Shown here: positions 60,412-64,000 of the stretch, piece by piece | How positions within the stretch are numbered: position 1 is the first letter of the stretch | How the letters are laid out: each line of letters begins with the position of its first letter | Assembly: GCF_000716785.1 (NCBI RefSeq) | Contig: NZ_JNYY01000030.1 | Span: forward strand, 1 to 64,000 | Direction of reading: 5' to 3' | From: Amycolatopsis vancoresmycina | GTDB taxonomy: Bacteria; Actinomycetota; Actinomycetes; Mycobacteriales; Pseudonocardiaceae | Length of the DNA: 64,000 nucleotides | The notes under the pieces: model-generated | What the model saw: only the letters and a program-made list of their open reading frames with translations | Database searches by the model: none | Told to the model about the DNA's origin: nothing | Translations under genes and position numbers: made by a program

Positions 60412-60602
60412 CGCGGTCACCTCCCTGAATTCGTGATTGACATACCTGAGGGGCCCTCACATCGTGTCGCCGGCGTATTCGGCCGTCCTGCAAGCATCAC
60501 ACCGCCCGCGGCGACAAGCTTCTCTGCCGTTGCGCGATCGAGGCCGGTGACAACGCAATGCGGGAGATGCAAAACGTATGCCGCGGATGTGAATCTTGTT
60601 GC
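60412..60602. promoter_or_regulatory. Divergent region between the FAD enzyme and the SDR gene
   Basis: A 191-nt gap that should hold two promoters. It is clearly less GC-rich than average from 60430 to 60600. No operator or hairpin that I can name. Confidence 0.35.
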
Positions 60603-61373
60603 ATGTCCGAATTCGTAGGTAAGACGGTTCTCATTACCGGCGGTGGGAGCGGCATTGGTCTTGCCACCGCGAAGCAACTGGTCGACGCCGGGGCGAATGT
60701 AGTGATCGCCGGACGCCGCGTCGAGCGCATCGAAATCGCGGCGAAGGAGCTGGATCCCACGGGTGACCGGGTGCTCGCCGTGGCCACGGACGTGACCCGC
60801 ACCGGCGACCTCGACGAGCTGATCAGCCGGATCCGGGATCGGTTCGGCCGGCTGGACGGCGTTTTCGTCAACGCCGGGGTGGCTTACGGCGGCCCGACCG
60901 CACTTGTCACCGAGGCCGATTTCGACCAGGTCGCAGCCATCAATTTCAAGGGCGCTTTCTTCACGATCCAGAAGGCGCTGACGCTGTTCGACGACGGCGG
61001 CTCCGTCGTGATCAACGGTACCTACCTCGTCCACCGCGGCGTGGGTCCCGCCTCGCTGTACGCCGCGACGAAGGCCGCCGTGAGCAACCTGGCCCGTTCG
61101 GTCGCCTCCGACGTGGCCGGCCGGCGGATCCGGGTCAACGCGGTCAGTCCCGGCTACATCGAAACGGAGATGCTCGACGGCCTCGCCCCGACCGAGGAGG
61201 CGCGCGAGGCGTTCCGCTCGCAGATCCCGCTCGGCCGGTTCGGCCGGCCCGAGGACATCGCCGAAGCGGTGACCTTCCTGCTGTCGCCGCGGGCGGCCTT
61301 CATCACCGGCCAGGACCTCGGTGTCGACGGCGGCCTGGCCACTTCGGTTCCGCTCCACGCGCCGGCCGAGTAG
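60603..61373 (+). CDS. Short-chain dehydrogenase/reductase
   Basis: A 256-residue SDR. Cofactor motif VLITGGGSGIGLATAKQLV at the start, NAG at about residue 90 (FVNAGVAYG), active-site Tyr/Lys in LYAATKAAVSN, and C-terminal VSPGYIETEM and SGQDLGVDGG-like (ITGQDLGVDGGLA). The usual catalytic Ser, 13 residues before the Tyr, reads Thr (INGTYLVHRGV), which could weaken or alter catalysis. ATG 60603 is chosen over ATG 60558, which would add a Cys-rich leader unusual for SDRs. Confidence 0.85.
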   Translation: MSEFVGKTVLITGGGSGIGLATAKQLVDAGANVVIAGRRVERIEIAAKELDPTGDRVLAVATDVTRTGDLDELISRIRDRFGRLDGVFVNAGVAYGGPTALVTEADFDQVAAINFKGAFFTIQKALTLFDDGGSVVINGTYLVHRGVGPASLYAATKAAVSNLARSVASDVAGRRIRVNAVSPGYIETEMLDGLAPTEEAREAFRSQIPLGRFGRPEDIAEAVTFLLSPRAAFITGQDLGVDGGLATSVPLHAPAE

Positions 61374-61406
61374 TAACGGTCCGGAGCAGATCGAACACGG
61401 AAAGAC

Positions 61407-61445
61407 AGAGATGGGCTCGGCCACGCGGCCGGGCCCATCTCTTTT
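61407..61445 (+). terminator. Rho-independent terminator after the SDR gene
   Basis: AGAGATGGGCTCGGCC (61407-61422) pairs with GGCCGGGCCCATCTCT (61427-61442) with one G-T wobble, loop ACGC. It is followed by a T-tract (CTTTT) ending at 61445. Confidence 0.85.
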
Positions 61446-61682
61446 GCGTGAATCACCGACATCACCCCCGGTATCGGGTTCGTCACTGCCCGGGTGACGG
61501 TGTGAAATGAACCGCGCACGGAACGCCAGAATGCCCGCAGCCGTTCGGCCGCGACCATTCCGGTGCATTGATCTTCCGCATCTACGGAGATGCCCACGCC
61601 CCTTTGGACCGCAGAGGATCGCCGTGGGGAGCGGCACCGTAATTGATGCCAAGAAGAAACAATGAGCTCCGAGGAGCGGACA
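61446..61682. promoter_or_regulatory. 237-nt gap before the multicopper oxidase gene
   Basis: No gene is supported. It follows the SDR terminator and should hold the oxidase promoter. The oxidase RBS GAGGAGCGG lies at its 3' end. I do not see a CsoR-like site here. Confidence 0.4.
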
Positions 61683-63146
61683 ATGTTGAACCGAAGAAAA
61701 CTACTGGGGTGGATGACGGCCGGGGGCGTGGCCGGTGGGGTGGCGCTGTTGCCCTCGGCGCTGAACACGCGGCCGTCCGCGAGCGCGACGGAGCACACCG
61801 GGCACGAGCCGGCCGGCTCGGCGGCGGGCGGGGGCCGCGCGGCCGCCGCGCTGGGTGCTTCGTTCACGCAGTGCATGCCGGTCCCGCAGCAGCTGACGCC
61901 CGTGCGCCGCAGCGACGGCACCGACGTCTACCGGATTCCCATCAAGACCGCGCAGTACGCGTTCACGCCCGGCAAGCCGACGCCGGTGCGGACCTTCGGC
62001 GGCCAGTTCGTCGGGCCGACCATCCGGGCCAAGACGGGCACCCCGGTGGAGGTCACCTTCACCAACCAGCTGGACGTGGTGTCCAACGTGCACCTGCACG
62101 GCGCCCACAACGCCGCGGTCGACGACGGCTACCCGATGGACCTGATCGCGCCCGGCGCGAGCCGCACGTACCACTACCCGAACAAGCAGCAGGGCGCGAC
62201 GCTCTGGTACCACGACCACTCGCACGGTTCCGAGTCGGAGAACGTCTACAAGGGACTGCACGGCTTCTACATCATCGACGACCCCGCGGAAGCCGCGCTC
62301 AACCTGCCCAGCGGGCAGTACGACGTGCCGATCATGATCCGCGACGCCCAGATCGACGCCAACGGCACCCTGGTCTGGCCGAGCTCCGTGCCGGACCGCA
62401 CTACGGTGCTCGTCAACGGCGTGGCGGCGCCGTACTTCCAGGTCGCCGCGCGCAAGTACCGGTTCCGGCTGCTGAACACGGGCAACGAACGCGGGTTCCG
62501 GCTCACCCTCGGCGGGCTCCCGATGGTGCAGATCGCCTCCGACGGCGGCCTGCTGCCGGCGCCGGTGACGCGCACGGACATCACGTTCACCTCCGGGGAA
62601 CGCGTGGACATCGTGGTCGACTTCTCGAACCAGCCGATCGGCTCGAAGTTCGTGCTCTCCGACGTGTCGGGCCCGGTGCTCCGGTTCGACGTGACACGCA
62701 CCGCGGCCGACACCAGCCGGGTGCCCGCCACGCTGCGAGCCCTGCCGGCGCTGGGGACGCCGACCGTCGAGCGGAACGTCACGATGCGGTTCGACGACTC
62801 GGGGAACGTCGGCCTGGTCAACGACCAGGCCTACGACCCGAACCGGGTGGACTTCCAGGTCAAGCGCGGCGCGACGGAGATCTGGAACGTCACCAACACC
62901 GACACGGTGTGGGGTGCCCCGCACACGTTCCACCTGCACCTCGAGCAGTTCCGGGTGCTCTCCCGCGACGGCGCGGCGCCGACGCTGGACGACGCGGGCC
63001 GCAAGGACACGGTGCTGGTCATGCCGGGCGAAACGATCCGGGTGCAGGCGACGTTCACCGAATACCTGGGGAAGTACCCGTTCCACTGCCACTTCCTGGA
63101 CCATTCCTCGATCGGCATGATGGCGCAGATGGAAATCGTGCCGTAG
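61683..63146 (+). CDS. Tat-exported multicopper oxidase
   Basis: A 487-residue three-domain laccase-like oxidase. A twin-arginine signal (NRRKLLGWMTAGGVAGGVA) shows Tat export. Copper motifs: HLHGAHN (near residue 142), WYHDHSHG (near 180), HTFHLHLEQF (near 415) and HCHFLDHSSIGMM (near 465), which supply T1, T2 and T3 ligands. It resembles the CotA/bilirubin-oxidase and phenoxazinone-synthase group, which oxidise aromatic compounds with oxygen. ATG 61683 follows GAGGAG; ATG 61662 is possible. It is set apart from the nearby genes by terminators on both sides. Confidence 0.92.
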   Translation: MLNRRKLLGWMTAGGVAGGVALLPSALNTRPSASATEHTGHEPAGSAAGGGRAAAALGASFTQCMPVPQQLTPVRRSDGTDVYRIPIKTAQYAFTPGKPTPVRTFGGQFVGPTIRAKTGTPVEVTFTNQLDVVSNVHLHGAHNAAVDDGYPMDLIAPGASRTYHYPNKQQGATLWYHDHSHGSESENVYKGLHGFYIIDDPAEAALNLPSGQYDVPIMIRDAQIDANGTLVWPSSVPDRTTVLVNGVAAPYFQVAARKYRFRLLNTGNERGFRLTLGGLPMVQIASDGGLLPAPVTRTDITFTSGERVDIVVDFSNQPIGSKFVLSDVSGPVLRFDVTRTAADTSRVPATLRALPALGTPTVERNVTMRFDDSGNVGLVNDQAYDPNRVDFQVKRGATEIWNVTNTDTVWGAPHTFHLHLEQFRVLSRDGAAPTLDDAGRKDTVLVMPGETIRVQATFTEYLGKYPFHCHFLDHSSIGMMAQMEIVP

Positions 63147-63198
63147 CGAGAGTCCACATCGGACAGGCGGGCCCGCCCGCCGGTCCGGCTCGCCAAAG

Positions 63199-63242
63199 GG
63201 CACCGGCACCTGCGGGAAGTCCTTCCCGCAGGTGCCGGTGCC
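63199..63242. terminator. Bidirectional terminator, 21-bp perfect stem
   Basis: Bases 63199-63219 are perfectly complementary to 63222-63242, with a 2-nt loop. It lies between the convergent oxidase (plus) and NUDIX (minus) genes. Confidence 0.85.
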
Positions 63243-63254
63243 GCGTGCCGACGC

Positions 63255-63809
63255 TCAGCCGCGCTCGGCGAGCAGGTACAGGCCGTAGGCGGAGACCGTC
63301 GAGTTGTCCTTGATCTCGCCGTCGCGGATCATGCGTTCGAACTCGCGCCGGGTGACCCAGCGGTGCCGCATGTCCTGTTCGGACGATTCCCGGTCCGGCG
63401 GGCCCGGGGTCAGGTCCGTGGCGACGAAGACGTCGCAGGCCTGCGGGCTCGCGCCGTGCCAGGCGAGCAGGTGGCCCAGGTGGCGCAACGCCCCGGCGCG
63501 CAGGCCCGTCTCCTCGGCCAGCTCGGCCCGGGCGAGCTCCTCCTGCGTCCCGGTGCCCCAGTCCGGGAAGCACCCCTGCGGGAACTCCCAGTAGCGCCCG
63601 CGCACCGGGTAGCGGTACTGGTCGACCAGGTGGAACCCGTCGTTCTCGGTGGCCATGACCAGCGCGAAGTCGGGCCGCTCGACGACCGAGTAGATCCCCT
63701 CCGAGCCGTCCTGGCGCTCGATGCGGTCCTCGTGCACCGCGAGCCACGCGTTGCGGTACACCAGGCGCGTGGACAGCCGGCGGATCGGCGGATCGTCGAC
63801 TTCGCCCAT
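63255..63809 (-). CDS. NUDIX hydrolase
   Basis: A 184-residue protein with a NUDIX fold: YRNAWLAVHEDRIERQDG, FHLVDQYRYPVRGRYWEFPQGCFP and the NUDIX box ending ELARAELAEETGL. The box keeps the key Glu pair but has Ala where the consensus Arg precedes it, so activity may be altered. Length and ADP-ribose-pyrophosphatase-like sequence suggest hydrolysis of a nucleotide sugar or ADP-ribose. ATG 63809 is the likely start, 9 nt after the aminotransferase stop. It is probably co-transcribed with it. Confidence 0.85.
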   Translation of the reverse strand: MGEVDDPPIRRLSTRLVYRNAWLAVHEDRIERQDGSEGIYSVVERPDFALVMATENDGFHLVDQYRYPVRGRYWEFPQGCFPDWGTGTQEELARAELAEETGLRAGALRHLGHLLAWHGASPQACDVFVATDLTPGPPDRESSEQDMRHRWVTRREFERMIRDGEIKDNSTVSAYGLYLLAERG

Positions 63810-63818
63810 CACGCCCGC

Positions 63819-64000
63819 CTACGCGGCCTGGCCGAGGTTCCGTGCCGTGACGCACTCGCGCACGGCGTCGACGACGCGGCGCACGTCGTCGTCGCTCAGC
63901 CCCTGGTGCATGGGCAGCAGCAGGGTGCCGGCCGCGGCCGCCTCGGTGTTCGGCAGCGGGGTCGTCCAGCCGTAGGAGGGCACCTGGTGCAGCGGCGGGT
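63819..64000 (-). CDS. DegT/DnrJ/EryC1-family sugar aminotransferase, C-terminal end (partial)
   Basis: An open frame on the minus strand enters from the right edge and stops at 63819-63821. The visible 59 residues read toward the family C-terminus: PLPNTEAAAAGTLLLPMHQGL followed by SDDDVRRVVDAVRECV, the usual closing block of PLP-dependent sugar aminotransferases. It would install an amino group on a keto-sugar nucleotide. The rest of the gene, including the active-site Lys, is outside the window. It is strong evidence that deoxyaminosugar genes follow. Confidence 0.82.
   Translation of the reverse strand, partial: PPLHQVPSYGWTTPLPNTEAAAAGTLLLPMHQGLSDDDVRRVVDAVRECVTARNLGQAA

Noticed and set aside
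60558..60602. Cys-rich N-terminal extension of the SDR (two CxxC-like motifs).
   Set aside because: The normal SDR start MSEFVGKTVLITGG is at 60603. The extension comes from an upstream in-frame ATG and has no RBS.

Overview
The window is a GC-rich (about 70 percent or more) actinomycete chromosome segment. Mycothiol-type DinB-like enzymes, an ECF sigma factor paired with a DGPF/YCII protein, a SARP regulator, frequent GTG starts and heavy use of ATGA/GTGA gene overlaps all fit a Pseudonocardiaceae-like host. Amycolatopsis is my best guess, by inference only. It opens inside a 5S rRNA gene, so an rRNA operon lies to the left.

Region 1 (about 1-9.9 kb) is mostly housekeeping and copper handling: cobF; a copZ-copA-csoR copper efflux unit with two CsoR-like operators; a CPBP protease and a DivIVA-like coiled-coil protein; an MgtC-like protein; a mycothiol-dependent isomerase-like enzyme; and a CopC-CopD fusion coupled to a His-rich membrane protein. 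The spaces between genes carry tandem arrays of two unrelated short repeats, both with an exact 21-nt period.

Region 2 (about 9.2-21 kb) looks like a thiazole/oxazole-modified peptide (TOMM) locus. It has a fused leader-binding/YcaO cyclodehydratase, a SagB-type dehydrogenase, a 58-residue candidate precursor, one DesK/NarL-type histidine kinase, two near-identical response regulators, an AraC regulator, an HxlR-SCP2 regulator, and a 790-residue protein made of two complete histidine kinases joined end to end.

Region 3 (about 21-24.9 kb) is a small conserved island: a DUF899-like protein, a YciO/Sua5 protein, a TIGR03084 protein and a YCII-ECF pair.

Region 4 (about 24.9 kb to the right end) is an enediyne biosynthetic cluster. 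Its warhead cassette is two DUF1702 proteins, UnbV, UnbU, a DUF5987-like small subunit with a GMC oxidoreductase, a TIGR03084 protein, the iterative enediyne synthase PKSE (KS-AT-ACP-KR-DH-PPTase), the TEBC thioesterase and a flavin reductase. Malonyl-CoA supply is suggested by carboxyltransferase beta and epsilon subunits. Tailoring genes include two P450s, a SnoaL/SgcJ-like protein, a C-methyltransferase-like or O-methyltransferase-like enzyme, two AhpD-like proteins, a DAHP synthase (extra shikimate flux), an SRPBCC protein, two flavoenzymes, a molybdopterin oxidoreductase, an SDR, a Tat-exported multicopper oxidase and a NUDIX hydrolase. The right edge cuts a DegT-type sugar aminotransferase, so aminosugar genes probably follow. 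A SARP, an AraC and a second HxlR-SCP2 regulator sit at the left edge of the cluster. The AraC and HxlR-SCP2 proteins are paralogues of those in the TOMM locus, which suggests the two loci share regulatory ancestry and perhaps control.

I could not run searches. Family names rest on motifs I can see, and the product structure is not inferred beyond 'enediyne, probably glycosylated'.
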